A stretch of 64,000 bases of DNA. It comes from Arenicola marina (Eukaryota; Annelida; Polychaeta; Arenicolidae). The notes under the pieces were generated by a model that ran no database searches, was not told the DNA's origin, and worked only from the letters and a program-made list of their open reading frames with translations. The stretch lies in contig OZ025253.1 in NCBI GenBank assembly GCA_964019135.1, positions 41,404,548 through 41,468,547 of the forward strand, read 5' to 3'. Shown here one piece after another: positions 47,187-58,700 of the stretch. A program made the position numbers and the translations under genes. The first letter of the stretch is position 1; each line of letters opens with the position of its first letter.

Positions 47187-47501
47187 GTGTTTCCCAAGGA
47201 CAGCTGGTTGAATTCTCTGGCGGCCAGCATGCTAGGGGGCGTGGTGGTCGTCCTCTTTATGGCGCCCTTTGACGTCCTGTCGACGCGCCTCTACAACCAG
47301 GGCACCGACGCCCGGGGACGGGGCCTCCTCTACACCGGCCTCCCAGACTGCTTCCTTAAGGTCTTCCGCAATGAAGGCGTCTGGGGCTTCTACAAGGGCT
47401 GGGCCGCCGTGCTCTTTCGCCTCGGCCCGCACACTGTGCTCAGCCTCGTCATCTGGGACCAGCTTAAGGTGGCGTATATCAGGATGAAGCACCCGGAGTG
47501 A
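47187..47501 (+). CDS. SLC25A34/35: SLC25A34/35-type mitochondrial carrier, last exon
   Basis: Codes for the third carrier repeat and C-terminus (104 residues and TGA). After acceptor TATTCCAG it reads VFPKDSWLNSLAASMLGGVV, VVLFMAPFDVLSTRLYNQGT, then GLLYTGLPDCFLKVFRNEGV, WGFYKGWAAVLFRLGPHTVL and SLVIWDQLKVAYIRMKHPE. PFDVLSTR is the Px[DE]xx[KR]x[RK]-type carrier signature, and FRLGPHTVLSL and WDQLK match SLC25A34/35. Phase 0 fits the upstream exon (EGLQ|VFPK). The two exons cover roughly the second half of the usual length of about 300 residues; upstream exons are not in view. The final residues and the stop codon lie inside the first unit of the 38-bp minisatellite. Confidence 0.93.
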   Translation: MFPKDSWLNSLAASMLGGVVVVLFMAPFDVLSTRLYNQGTDARGRGLLYTGLPDCFLKVFRNEGVWGFYKGWAAVLFRLGPHTVLSLVIWDQLKVAYIRMKHPE

Positions 47502-47717
47502 CTGATCCAGAGGTCCAGCTCTGCCCTCACCCGCAGTGACTGATCCAGAGGTCCAGCTCTGCCCTCACCCAGAGTGACTGATCCAGAGGTCCAGCTCTGT
47601 CCTCTCCCAGAGTAACTGATCCAGAGGCCAAGCTCTGCCCTCACCCGGAGTGACTGATCCAAAGGCCCAGCTCTGCCCTCATCCAGAGTAACTGATCCAG
47701 AGGCCGGGCTCTGCCCC
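47490..47717. repeat. 38-bp minisatellite abutting the carrier stop codon
   Basis: Six units of GAGTGACTGATCCAGAGG then TCCAGCTCTGCCCTCACCCG. The first CACCCGGAGTGACTGATCC unit supplies the His-Pro-Glu end and the TGA stop of the carrier. It is the same unit and strand as the arrays at 30,043 and 32,000. Confidence 0.92.
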
Positions 47718-47835
47718 AGACGGAACATATGCCAGCATAATCATAGCGTGCAAGAGAGAGAATCAGTATATAGCTTTCTTAGAGTGCAGAGTGCGATACC
47801 GAGGGAAGAAGCTACCAAGCACCAATATATATATA

Positions 47836-48110
47836 TGTAATGTATGTAATGTATATACAACGCCGGAGGAGCTACCGGCGGAGTTCATACGCAAAGAGTC
47901 GATGTGTCGGTGTCTTGTGGCAACTGTGGCTTTTGGCATGGGGATGCAGATTGCTGATGTTGCGCTAACCCTCCACTTGGATCCTCCAAAAGCCATACTG
48001 GAGTGTTGGCAAGAAGTAGGACGTGCGGGGCAGGGATGGACGCAGCGTAACGGACAGCGACATCGAACAATCGTGTGGTGGGACTGACTGTTGTACGCTA
48101 TGTTCCATAC
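47836..48110 (+). pseudogene. RecQ-type DNA helicase fragment
   Basis: The frame reads TPEELPAEFIRKESMCRCLV, ATVAFGMGMQIADVALTLHL and DPPKAILECWQEVGRAG. This is RecQ-family helicase motif V (VATVAFGMGM.IADV) and the start of motif VI (QEVGRAGRDG with the arginine finger). A frameshift falls inside motif VI: GRAGQGW in this frame against GRDGRSVTDSDIEQSC in the next. The upstream helicase core and the downstream domains are not seen nearby. It is either a decayed gene copy or a scrap of a dispersed helicase-bearing family; it is not a complete gene. Confidence 0.65.
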
Positions 48111-48552
48111 AGACTAGAGATACCCTGTCTGTATTACACTCTCTTAAGGCGTGCTCACTGAACCTGGTTCAGCCGACGCTGCGTCTCCAGATAAAGCGGT
48201 GCACTTCATTGGATCGCCTCTTCAGGTACCGACCCAGAAGGACGGGCCTGGTTATCCGGGCTGTTGGGGGGTCAGGCAGTAACACGCAGTGTCTGACGGG
48301 GACGTACGTCATCCATTCAGCGTTGATTCTGCCGGGAGGTTCTAGGCACTAGAATACGGACTGGGGTGGTTTCAATAACGCTAGCATAAGGACTGGGGGT
48401 TGTTTCAATAAGAGTTCAATAAGGTTTCTTGACCCAATTTAATCTATCAGTATACCAACATCTACACTTTCAGGTCGATAAAGCGATCTGAGGACTGCCT
48501 ACAGCCACCCGTTATGGTATCCATGACGACTACCCCCTGTATTTGCTTGCAG

Positions 48553-48672
48553 CGCCACCGAGCGGATCATGCAGAGGGCGCCGTGGACGTCCAGAAGGAC
48601 GATGGTTTCACGGCTCCCCACCTGGCGGCGCTCAACGGACACCGGCACATGGCATCGACCTTGATCACGCAG
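48553..48672 (+). CDS. lone ankyrin-repeat exon, mind-bomb-like
   Basis: A 120-nt, phase-0 exon-like segment between acceptor TATTTGCTTGCAG and donor ACGCAG|GTGACC. It reads RHRADHAEGAVDVQKDDGFT then APHLAALNGHRHMASTLITQ. The G.TxLHLAALNGH..VA..LI core is an ankyrin repeat, and the DVQKDDGFTALHLAALN wording is typical of mind-bomb (MIB) E3 ubiquitin ligases. Here the usual TALH is TAPH. No neighbouring ankyrin or RING exon was found, so it may be an orphan exon copy carried by duplication or an exon of a gene that extends elsewhere. Confidence 0.5.
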
Positions 48673-48719
48673 GTGACCGCCGCGACCTTGACCTCTCATC
48701 GCACACGCTGTTAGTGGTG

Positions 48720-48745
48720 GTCGGGGCGGGGGGGGGGGGGGGGGT
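48720..48745. repeat. poly-G tract
   Basis: GGGGCGGGGGGGGGGGGGGG run just after the ankyrin exon. Confidence 0.9.
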
Positions 48746-48849
48746 AGTATGTCGCATTTGTACAATGATAACAAATGTAATGAACTCCTTATGCATACAT
48801 TGCCTTTTTTTTTTATACAACGCTTCCAACGGTCTTATCGAACGGACCA

Positions 48850-49030
48850 CATACATTATGGAGAGATAAATGTCTTATCTTTAACCATATTATGATTTTT
48901 TAGTTAGGAATGCCTGAACTAAAGCAAACAAAAAATAGTTTCATACCCACTCGATTCTTCACGCACAAACCGCTCAGCCGGCCGGTTCCCAACACTCAAA
49001 CGTTGACTACAATGAGTGCGCGTCACTCGT
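48850..49030 (+). repeat. dispersed repeat, copy 1 (pair with 62.03 kb)
   Basis: Shares with 62,030-62,206 the words ATACATTATGGAGAGATAAA, TGTCTTATCTTTAA, AAAGCAAACAAAAAATAGTT, ACCCACTCGA, CAGCCGGCCGGTTCC and AACACTCAAACGTTGACTAC, in the same order and strand. Untranslated family of unknown type. Confidence 0.75.
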
Positions 49031-49129
49031 TTTAAGAGCACGTGTTTTTTTGTTGGTCCTTAAAAGACTTAAACCGGAAATGGAACCCGCGAGAACTGTA
49101 CAGCCCTATAATCGTGTAAACTGACCCAA

Positions 49130-49262
49130 ACCGCCCTGCGGCTCCTTCAAGTAATTGACAATCGTTGCCACAGTGACGTTGCGCAGAAAAACGAACCATG
49201 ACGCCACAACAAACTGAACTCTGGTTGCTGATTTAAACGGTCCGCTCGAATAACGCGCGGCA
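49130..49262 (+). repeat. dispersed repeat, copy 1 (pair with 55.46 kb)
   Basis: Shares with 55,456-55,582 the order TTCAAGTAATTGACA, CACAGTGACGTTGC, CATGACGCCACA, AACTCTGG and TTTAAACGG..CGCTC. About 70-75 percent similar by eye. Confidence 0.6.
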
Positions 49263-49439
49263 TAGTGGCCAAAAAAAGGTTCAATAACTCAATAACAAGG
49301 TAACAAATGCCGACATGTTAGCCAGGGCCAACCTACCAAGCATTCTTGCTCTTGTGAACACAACGACGTCTTCGTTGGCTTGGAAATGTTCAGGGAATGC
49401 TAGATGAACGCATTCAAGGGATGTGCTCCACGGTTAGCT

Positions 49440-49590
49440 TGCCGATGGCAAAAGGCCAACTGGACGGCCAAAGCTCAAGTTTAAGGATGTTTGCAAGCGT
49501 GACATGAAAGCTTTCGGCTTCGATTCAAATTCTTGGGAGGATCTAGCATTCGAAAAGAGGGAATGGTCACGTGTCGTGCGTGGGTGAATG
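49440..49590 (+). mobile_element. LINE ORF 3-prime end fragment
   Basis: The plus frame reads RPTGRPKLKFKDVCKRDMKA then FGFDSNSWEDLAFERREWSR and VVRG with a stop. This is the well-known C-terminal signature (RGRPKLRFKDVCKRDLKALGI..NSWE) of a group of non-LTR retrotransposons. The rest of the element is not present, so this is a short 3-prime relic. Confidence 0.65.
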
Positions 49591-50433
49591 GCACACCACG
49601 AGGGGCTCTGGTTTGAGAAACTGGACTCGAAAAGCCAATCTAGGCACCTAGTGAGTACAAACCAATACTATCGACAGGTCATCGATGCGACGACTAAGGC
49701 AAGCTCCGTCGTTCACAGATTGGCTTATTCAGTCATAAGCGCAAATGCCGCGAGGCAAATCGTATCACTTGAAATCAAACAAAGCTGCAAAAATGGATGC
49801 CAACCAACAGTTATACTAGCGACATAATTTCCGAAGAAAAGGTGTTTTTCTTGGTCTTTTAGATCGTTTGGGTCCCCATGAAGTGATGCACTAATGAACA
49901 TGGGGTTGGCTGACGATTGCCCCAGACGCAGGCGTTAGGATTTTTTAACCCACTACCTGTTGATCTGCAGCTCAGTCTGGGTCAGTCCGGGAGGCTTCCT
50001 GTTTCATTTAATGTAGGCTACCACTCAAAGGATTTGGGATATTGTAGAGAACGACTGAACGCACAAGAAATGTGTGAAGATTCTAACATTCATTAGATTG
50101 AGTTATCATTGCGATCTACTAAACTTGCTAAATGTACACGACATTTACCGTTTGGAAACGTTAACATAACTAGCAGCGTTATCAATTTTAATAGCGGGAC
50201 GCCTTATCATAAACCGGCGCGATGGCCGCCATTGTTGAAGGCCGAGGAGAAAAAGACATCGTTCCATTATGGTCGTAGTCATATTATTATTACATATATT
50301 TTATGTTATTATGATATTAATGATTAACCAGGTCCTTAATATGAGCTATCTCATCAATACTGATATTGAAAATTTATGTGATTTCCGTTCATTCCATGTC
50401 GAACTTCTACGCGAAGATTCCGTTCCTTCCTAC
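49591..50433. other. region downstream of the truncated IgGFc-type locus
   Basis: No further exon of the minus-strand locus was found here. The word TACCTGTTGATCTGCAG (49,964) recurs as GACCTGTTGATCTGCAG at 53,201. Nothing else recognised. Confidence 0.4.
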
Positions 50434-51387
50434 CTTTGTCCTCGAATCCTGAGATGCTTAGATGGTTAGAGTAATCCACATCGTAGTAAGCAGAGTCCCC
50501 TGGTGACACTTTGAACTTATTGGAGATTCCGCCGGCCGCTGGAGTCCGCCTTGGTGTGGTGATGGACACGGTGGCGGTGACCGCGCCCGGGTTGGTGACG
50601 TAGATCCGGCCTACTGGGTCCACTCCGACTCGGCTAGCGCTCCGGATGAATCCCAAGGTGAAGGTCGTTGATGCGGCGGAGCCACACACTAAGAGAGAAG
50701 AAGAGAAAAATACGAATATGAAATAAATGATATGAAATATATGAAATAATCACGGTGAAGGGGGCGAGAAGGGTTCGTGACGTGGGGGTTAAGGGGTGGG
50801 GGCTATTGGATGGGGCTGAGGAGGTGGGGTGAATGGCGTGAAGGGGTGATGACGGGGTTCCCAATGTTGCGCACATAGTAATCGCCCCCAGCCACCCCCC
50901 CCCCCCCCCCCCCCAGCAGCTCCTTCGTCCTCTCTATCTTCGCGGGAGCCACATATATTTTGAAATAGCTGAGGGTGAGGTTTGGCCCACGCCTTCGGTT
51001 TTTACTCATGTCAATATATTCGGCGATGATTGTTACTGAACCAGGTATTTATCTTTTAATTAGGCCCCGCCCCCCTTGCTCGCCCACTTTCGACCCCCAA
51101 TTGGGGGGGGGGGGGGGGGGTGCCCTCTCCCCAATGCTTAGGTTCACGAGGAAAGGGTTCGCATGCAAACAAGGGTGGGTGGGTGGGAAGGGGAAATATA
51201 TCTGAGCGTCAGTGCAATCGTCAGCCTCAAAAAGGGCGTTGGTACTCTGCCCCCCCAAAGTCCCACCCAGAGATTCACATCTCACGGTCATGACAATTAT
51301 AATCGGTTGCTTTAGAAACCCACCTTGTGCCATTATGACCATCACTTCCATTGCTATCCAAACGCAGCTCCGCGGCGTAAGTCCCAT
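50434..51387 (-). pseudogene. IgGFc-binding-type secreted protein, truncated paralogue (exons 1-2)
   Basis: Exon 1 (51,387-51,324) codes MGLTPRSCVWIAMEVMVIMA plus Q, a plausible signal peptide, and ends CAAG|GTGGGT in phase 1. Exon 2 (50,688-50,434), after acceptor TTCTCTCTTAG, codes VCGSAASTTFTLGFIRSASR, VGVDPVGRIYVTNPGAVTAT, VSITTPRRTPAAGGISNKFK and VSPGDSAYYDVDYSNHLSIS, and ends GACAAAG|GTAGGA in phase 1. The FxLGF...G.IYVTNPG.VTATVSI.TP core is the opening of the IgGFc-binding-protein N-terminal domain. Exon sizes (64 and 255 nt) and phases match the larger neighbouring gene (64 and 252 nt). No counterpart of its exons 3-8 lies downstream, so this looks like a partial duplicate. If the last donor is not used, a short secreted protein ending at 50,354 would result. 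Confidence 0.6.
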
Positions 51388-52544
51388 TGTTTTCGTTATC
51401 CGTGATGTAAAGGTTTTCATCACATATACTTGTGACACGTTCGCTCACTCACATGACATACAACGGTCTGCCATTCGTAACGAGGCGCATCAAGCTCCCA
51501 CTCGCTAGGTGGCGCTGTGTTTCAGACAGCCCCCCCGTAGTGCAGGGTATCCAAAGAGGACATCGATGGACATCTCAGCCTGGCATCTCAGGCGCCGCTG
51601 GCACCACTTAGTTGCCAATACCGATCCAGTACCTGGCCGCAAATCATAATGTAACCATTATCAAAAGAAACAATGGTCTTCACTCCAAGCACCGCATGTG
51701 AGCATGTGGTTATGCACCCAGGGGACGCAATGAAAAATGAAAAATCCGTGATCCTTTTTTAAATCTGATTTATTGCATCGCAGCCACCTCATATACATAA
51801 TATACAATGTGAACTACAGAGGAGTCAAATGTAGCTACTTAAAGAACAATAAATACGAAGGCACAATACGGGGTGGCGTTTATAAGAACGCATTCCATTG
51901 GCGAAGGAAGTCCATTATTTGATTATTTCTTTAGTTTAATAATCTCACATTCCATAAATGCGTGTTACATAAAGGCCGACAGTGTCAATACTTTCATCAC
52001 AGAAGCCCGATTTTGCAGATTTGCAGATGATTAATTTCTCCTTTGCAAACAGTATTGGATGTGAAACACAAACTTAAAGTGATTTTAATTATTTGGCGAT
52101 TTTATGATTAATCGAAAGATTATTTTATGCGCCCTCACTGTTTAAAATTCGCATGTTGACATTTTGTTGTGATGGGATATCTAACGCAGCGAATCCAAAT
52201 TCTGTTCATGTATCGATATATGTAGAATTATTTACTTTTCTGCGATCCCGTTTTCTGCGATCCCGGCGGATTTTACCGGCCCCATTCAAGGTTAAACGAA
52301 GGGTAAGTGTATTTATTTCTGCACTGTAATCTCAGAAAAACATTTCATAGTACAAAGTAACCAAATGTGACTACATATCATACAATTACATAGCTAAAAT
52401 TATGTTTCAGACAGTGTTATAGAATGTATATTTTATGAGGGTGCATATATATGCATTGTCCCTAGCTGCCAGTGACTGATCCTATGAAGGTATTAGAACC
52501 AAAGACGGACTGGCCCTCAAGACCATCTGGATCCTGTCGGCGGC
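51388..52544. other. intergenic, 3-prime flank of the IgGFc-type gene
   Basis: AT-rich. A minus-strand AATAAA at 52,317-52,312, about 230 nt past the stop at 52,545, is a plausible polyadenylation signal. Other TTTATT words occur further left. No gene recognised. Confidence 0.4.
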
Positions 52545-52789
52545 TTAGCACCTGCTCCAGACCGAAGTTCCGACCTCGGGGACCATAGTGTAGCTGACCC
52601 CGCCCAGCAGACAGCAGCCGGTGGGTATCCTGCGGTACTGGAACCCCCGACAGACACTGTCGCCTCGCTCCGTGCAGGCGGTAGCACACTGGACGAGCTC
52701 TAAGGCGCCGAAACAGGTGCGGCGGGAGGCAGGGTCGCTCACCGCTCTGTCAGTGGCACTCCGCATGTACTTATCGGTCTCTTCTCCCC
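52545..52789 (-). CDS. exon 8: PAN/apple-like cysteine-rich end
   Basis: After acceptor CATTCTTTCAG (phase 1) it reads GGEETDKYMRSATDRAVSDP, ASRRTCFGALELVQCATACT, ERGDSVCRGFQYRRIPTGCC and LLGGVSYTMVPEVGTSVWSR, then C and TAA. The spacing of C..LVQCATAC...CRGFQY...CCLL fits a PAN/apple fold, which binds proteins or glycans. The family call is from pattern only; cysteines fall at about residues 607, 616, 620, 628, 640, 641 and 662. Confidence 0.7.
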
Positions 52790-55700
52790 CTGAAAGAATG
52801 AACATGGAATTACCAGCGTAGTAAACAGACCGATCCATACTCCGACACTAAGCCCCGCCGTCCTTTCTTCCTTAATCGTGAGTTTGACATTGACAATCAT
52901 TGCTGATGGTAGGCTCAAGTGAGAAGTACTCATCTCTGAAACTCACAAAAATGTGGCTTTGTTTGTCCGACTTGTTTGTCCGACATAACGCACCGGGAAG
53001 ACCTTTTCCCCCACATGATTGGATACAAGCAACAGTGACGTCAGTGAATGACTGACAGCCTGGATCGGTGTATTGGTATTGCATATAACTATATTTGCAG
53101 GCAAGGGCTAAACTGGTCTAAGACGCCTCTCCAGACGATGAAGGCTGATCGGATGAAACAAGATCCCTGATTAGGTGCTGGGGCCCAAATTTGAACCCAG
53201 GACCTGTTGATCTGCAGTGTAACCCCCCCTCCCCCTCCCCCCCCCCCCACCTTCCCCAGAAAGTAAAAATCATATCCGACGTTAGATGGTTAAATGCGAA
53301 CGTTAATGTTGTTATGGCTTTGAGCATTGTTTTCAGTCATCTTGACTAGGTGCACATATTATCCTGCACAGCATAATTGCCAATCATGTACTTTTAATAA
53401 AACAATATATATATATATATAAGTCGATGTAATGGATAAACAGGGTTCCAAAAAATTTATACAAAAAAAGTAGAAAAGTACACGTTCAAATAAAAGTAGA
53501 TGAAATACAATTAGACTAGCTCCTCTCTTACCAAGAGATTGCACCCTCTCATTATCGCCTAGTGATGCTATGATTAAAGCAATGTGTTGCAATCTGCCTT
53601 TATAAGAACATATCTAATAAGAAATGAAGTAATAAACTGCAGTCTGATATTCTAAATGCCCCTGTCCGGTTAAGGATTTTCTAATTATTTGTTCCATACT
53701 TAGAGATAATGACGAAATATCTGTACAGTAACCTGTGTATCCCCATGAACATTTGGCGACTTAATCATCGAGTTAAATCTTGGTTCATGCGTTACCGTAA
53801 GTCGCTGCTTCTGATGTAGCCGGTAGCAATGTTGTGACGTAACGCCCTACGTCATCAATGGTGGTTGCCGGTAGCAATGTTGTGACGTCGCGCCCTACGT
53901 CATCAATGGAGGCTGTCGGTAGCAATGTTGTGATGTCAAGCCCTACGTCATCGATGGAGGTTGTCGTTAGCAATGTTGTGACATAACGCCCTACGTCATC
54001 AATGGTGGTTGCCGGTAGCAATGTTGTGACGTCGCGCCCTGCGTCATCAATGGTGGTCGCCGGTAGAAATGTTATGACGTCACGCCCTACGTCATCAATG
54101 GTGGTTGCCGGTAGCAATGTTGTGAGGTCATGCCCTACGTCATCAATGGAGGCTGCCCAGGGCGTGAATGTGTATGTTTCGGGGGACGGGCTAAGATCAA
54201 GGGCGTAGGATTCCTTGTATCGTTGTCCATAAAGCCAGGCAGCAAATCTGTGATAAGAATAAAACAAATAACCGACTTTCTGCGAGGAGAATAACTGACA
54301 GGGCATTGTTCGAGTATGTAAGTCAAGACGGATTATCGCTACATCAGCGTTCGATCTGAATAAGGCTAAATGAGAAAAAATCATGAAACATTTGGGTTTT
54401 ACTTATTATATTTTTACTATAGCATTAAGGCATGTACCAGTACATTATGTTCAGAGATATCTTTAAAATCAACTTTAAAAACAATAATTTAGTTCTTACA
54501 ATCTTAGTAAATTTATAGCTGCATATATGTATACATATATTAATTATTTATATAACCTATGACAATACCACAACAGTCCAGATTAACAGCTTAATTGTAT
54601 CAACTATTAACCACATATCCTTGAGTTAAACTTCTTTAAAGTGTACATGAGATATCTATCCACCAGAAAGTTTCTATAAGTTTCTTTAAAGTGTACATGA
54701 GATATCTATCCACCAGAAAGTTTCTATAAGTTTCTTTAAAGTGTACATGAGATATCTATCCACCAGAAAGTTTCTATAAGTTTCTATATGATTCTATAAG
54801 CTCTTGTATTTACCTTCACAACCTTCCCAGGAAATCATTATTAGTTTCGCATATTGTTGAGGATCGTCATATTTACCAGGCCAGTCCCTCATGACAATCT
54901 ATACCATGTGCTGACATTTTCGCAAAAATCGAAGCGACCATTTTTTTTTAATCTTAATCTTATGCTAGTATATTAGTGTTATATATTATGATATATATTA
55001 GGTTATATTTATGATCTGATCGCATTGGATGTGTCCTAATGAATGGATCTAAGGTATAGAGTTATGTAATTCAACCAATACTCTGCCATATATTTACGAA
55101 CATCCGATTGTATTCGCATTAGGCAATCCTGCTTAAGTGTTTAAAGACACCGGTACTTCTCCATGAGTTTGAGAGCTGCGCAACATGGTCTATGCTGCGA
55201 ATGATTGGCAATGACGCACTTGTTGCGGTTGCAGTCCGAAATGGCGGCACACACTGTGCGGGTCACGTGCACATCCTCTATATATTACAGTAGATGTTTG
55301 TATGATGCCATGTTTCATTGCGCTGCGTAATGTCATTATGGCAATGATTGCCTACTAAGTGGGCGACAAGACGGTTTGGGTCAGGTTACACGATTTTAGC
55401 CGCCTTCTGATTTAACGCTGGTGTACCAGTAACACGAGCATCACAATTGATCATAACGGCACTGCAGCCCATTCAAGTAATGACAGGCACAGTGACATTG
55501 CATAGAACAATGAAACATGACGCCACACAAACGGCAACTCTGGCTATAGATATAAACGGCCTGCTCAGCTGCGCGAGTCGAGCTTCCTGCATTTATATAG
55601 AAGCAAGGAACTATTGTAGGGCATGTGACACAATCATTGGGTTTCTGGCATCTTGGGTCTGACATAAAACATTAATACAGTTAGCAGGTTATAACGCCGT

Positions 55701-58700
55701 ATATGATAAACACTGGTTTGCAGAAGTCAAACCATGCAAACTGGCATTGATAGTCAGCTGGTAATAAGACGTAATAGCGCTAGTTATGCAAGTCCTTTCT
55801 GAATCGGCCGGCATCAATCTCTAGTAGCCCACTATTTTCATTAGCTAGCAATATAATCATATTAATTATCATCAGCAGACAAACTATGTATTGCCACATT
55901 ACATAATCCGGCGCTAATGTTTTCTCACCTAACATTGCCTGGGTGCTCCCGAATGTGCGCCCCGACGGCAACAGTCATCTGTGTGGCGGACAGCTCCCCG
56001 ATCTGCGTCCAGGTGGGGGTGAATGGTGCTCCATCCAGCAGGACTCCATCCCGGGCGGCAGTGGGAACCGCCAGAGCCAATGTGTTGGTGAACTCCCCTC
56101 TAGGGGAATCCATTGTGGAGAACGCGTAGCTGGAGCTTAGTGGGGTGTCCGCTGGTGGTAGAGCCATCAGGAAGGGGTCCGAGTTCTGATGGGACTCTTC
56201 TCCAACGGACATTGCAAACTGGGTCACCAGGACCGGGCAGCTGGCCTCCAGCACGTGGCTGACCCCCGAGCCTAGGATGTGGATATCCGATTGACAGCGC
56301 ATCAGGGTCCGGTCCACCACCCCGATAGATGTCCCGTCAGCCTCCGTGATGGAGTACGTCGTGTCCGGCCAGAGACCTGGGTGAAAGCGTGCATTGTTAG
56401 TGTCCCGTTTAGCTGGCTCTGATGGGCCCGACATGTTCGAAACGACCCTACCGATTATTTCGCTAAGCACCATGTCTGTGTCGTATTCGAAGAGTAATAT
56501 TCGACCTGCATGATTTTGGTTCATAAACTTGATGACAATATTTACTCACACTGTTACAAGCGATCTTAACTCACCAGATTGCGACATGACGCGTCTTTAT
56601 GTATTAGTTACAGAGCGAGCTGGCGGGCGTTCGCCTGAATATTTTTTTTGTATTTGGGGAACGCAAGCCAACGCCAGTAAGGGGTGAGTGCAGCTGACCA
56701 TTATAGGGTGAGGGAAGGCTGACCAGTACGGGGTGAGCCTGCAAGCTGACCAGTACGGAGTGAGTGCAGGCTGGCCAGTACGGGGTCGGCGTAGGCTGAC
56801 CAGTACGGGATGAGTGCAGGCTTACCAGTAAGGACAGTGTAAAGGCTGACCCGTACGGGGTGAGACTGCAGGCTGACCAGTACGGGGAATCTGCAGGCTG
56901 ATCAGTACGGGGAGTGTGCAGGCTGACCATTATGTGGTGAGGGAAGGCTGACCAGTGTGGGGTGAGACTGCGGGCTGATCAGTACGGGGAATCTGCAGGC
57001 TGACCAGGACGGGGAGTGTGCAGGCTGACCGTTATTGAGTGAAGGAAGGCTCACCAGTACGGGGTGAGCGTAGGCTGACCAGTACGGGGACTATGCAGGC
57101 TGACCATTATTGAGTGAAGGAAGGCTGACCAGTACGGGGTGAGCGTAGGCTGACCAGTACGGGGACTGTGCAGGCTGACCAGTACGCGAAGTGTGAAGGC
57201 TGACCCGTACGGGGTGAGACTACAGGTTTACTTATTAACTTACTTATAAAAGACTGTGTGACGTCTCGCCTTTGTATTAAGTGTTCTTCTAGAAGAATGC
57301 ATCGGAAAACAGACCTAGCCGTCTGTTATTAACGTAAGTGTGTTTCATTTAATTTATAATATCATATAGTACGGCCATTTTATTCTAACATATTCTAGCG
57401 TATTCAGGAGAAGGAGAGTGGAACCATGTCCCCGGAAGTAACCCCATACCATAATATCAATACTGGTTCAAACCCTCCCTCTGGACAATTTAATCTAGGG
57501 CAATTATTCATCCGAATCAATCAGTATCTATGAGTTTCCTGGGTTTAATTTAATTAGTGTGTGCACGACAACGGGAATAACAGCCATCCCCACAATACAC
57601 CTACCAACCTCGCTGACGACGATTTGGCGTCAAGACCTCTTTAAATAGATGTAATTTCCTTTGTTCTTATAGAACATCAATCTTTACGATGCTTTTTCAA
57701 ACAATATTATTTCTCACTATGATCCATCTTTGAAAAGGAAGAACAAACGGTAATTATCATATGATTAGTGAGGGGTCAGCACTATCGATCTACGTGTTTG
57801 CCAAAAGGTGACACCCTCGCTTGATTGAATAAGTGAAATGTGACTGTCAGTCCCACCAACAGTGTCACACATTTCACAAGACACCTACCAACCACGCTGA
57901 CGACGTCCCCCGTGCTGCGCCCCTCCACGGGCTGGATGACGTACTTCCGGCCAAGTTGCTCCACGGGGGGCAGCACTGTGACTAGATGTCCGGTGTAGGA
58001 GTAAGTCTCGACGGAGGAGGACTGCGCGCCGGACATTACGAGGATCTGTTTGCTGGCGACGATCGTCGTACCGGAGAAGTCCCCTCCATCGCGGTACGCA
58101 AACTGAAACTGATTGCAGTAAGCCACGTAGGTTTAGTTGATTTAATCAAAGCGTTTTAACCCTTGTGGGACATATCGGGTCCATGGCTATAGGTCAAGGC
58201 AGAGCGGAACCATGTCTCTGGGGTTATCCCACGTTGAACATTATCTTTATTTACTGTCTGTATTCTTGGTGAACACAGAAATGCAAAAATAAAAATAGCT
58301 GTGGCATAACGGCTAAGCTAAAACAACAGAACATGTAACATGATTTTTCCCCATCCATGCAAACCTGGGCAGTCTGAAAGCTATCGAGTGTGAAGGCAAT
58401 GAGGTCACCGGTGACGTAGGTGACCCCAACGAAAATCACTGATAGTGCCTGTGGGCCGTGGAGGTCTATTGCGATGTCAGTGGCGTCATAGGGAGCTACA
58501 ATCCCGATGTCAAAAGGCCCCTGGAAATATAGATAAGCTGATAAGTAATATAGATAAGCGATATTGAGTCCAAACAGGAAATCAACTTCCCTGTGCCTAA
58601 CAGTCTGACATTCCTCTCCTTCTGACAATATTGGTGCACCCCGCTATAATTCTAAACGTTAATTGTCTTAACGAATTAAAGCATTTCAATATTTCAATAT

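Noticed and set aside
52950-53084. Minus-strand cysteine-containing frame (FTDVTVACIQSCGGKG) between exons 7 and 8 of the secreted-protein gene
   Set aside because: Exons 7 and 8 already join in phase and give an exact length; no clear acceptor and donor pair bounds this segment.
53165-53215. tRNA-like B-box word on the minus strand (GGGTTCAAATTTGG)
   Set aside because: No matching A box or cloverleaf, so a SINE or tRNA call is not supported.
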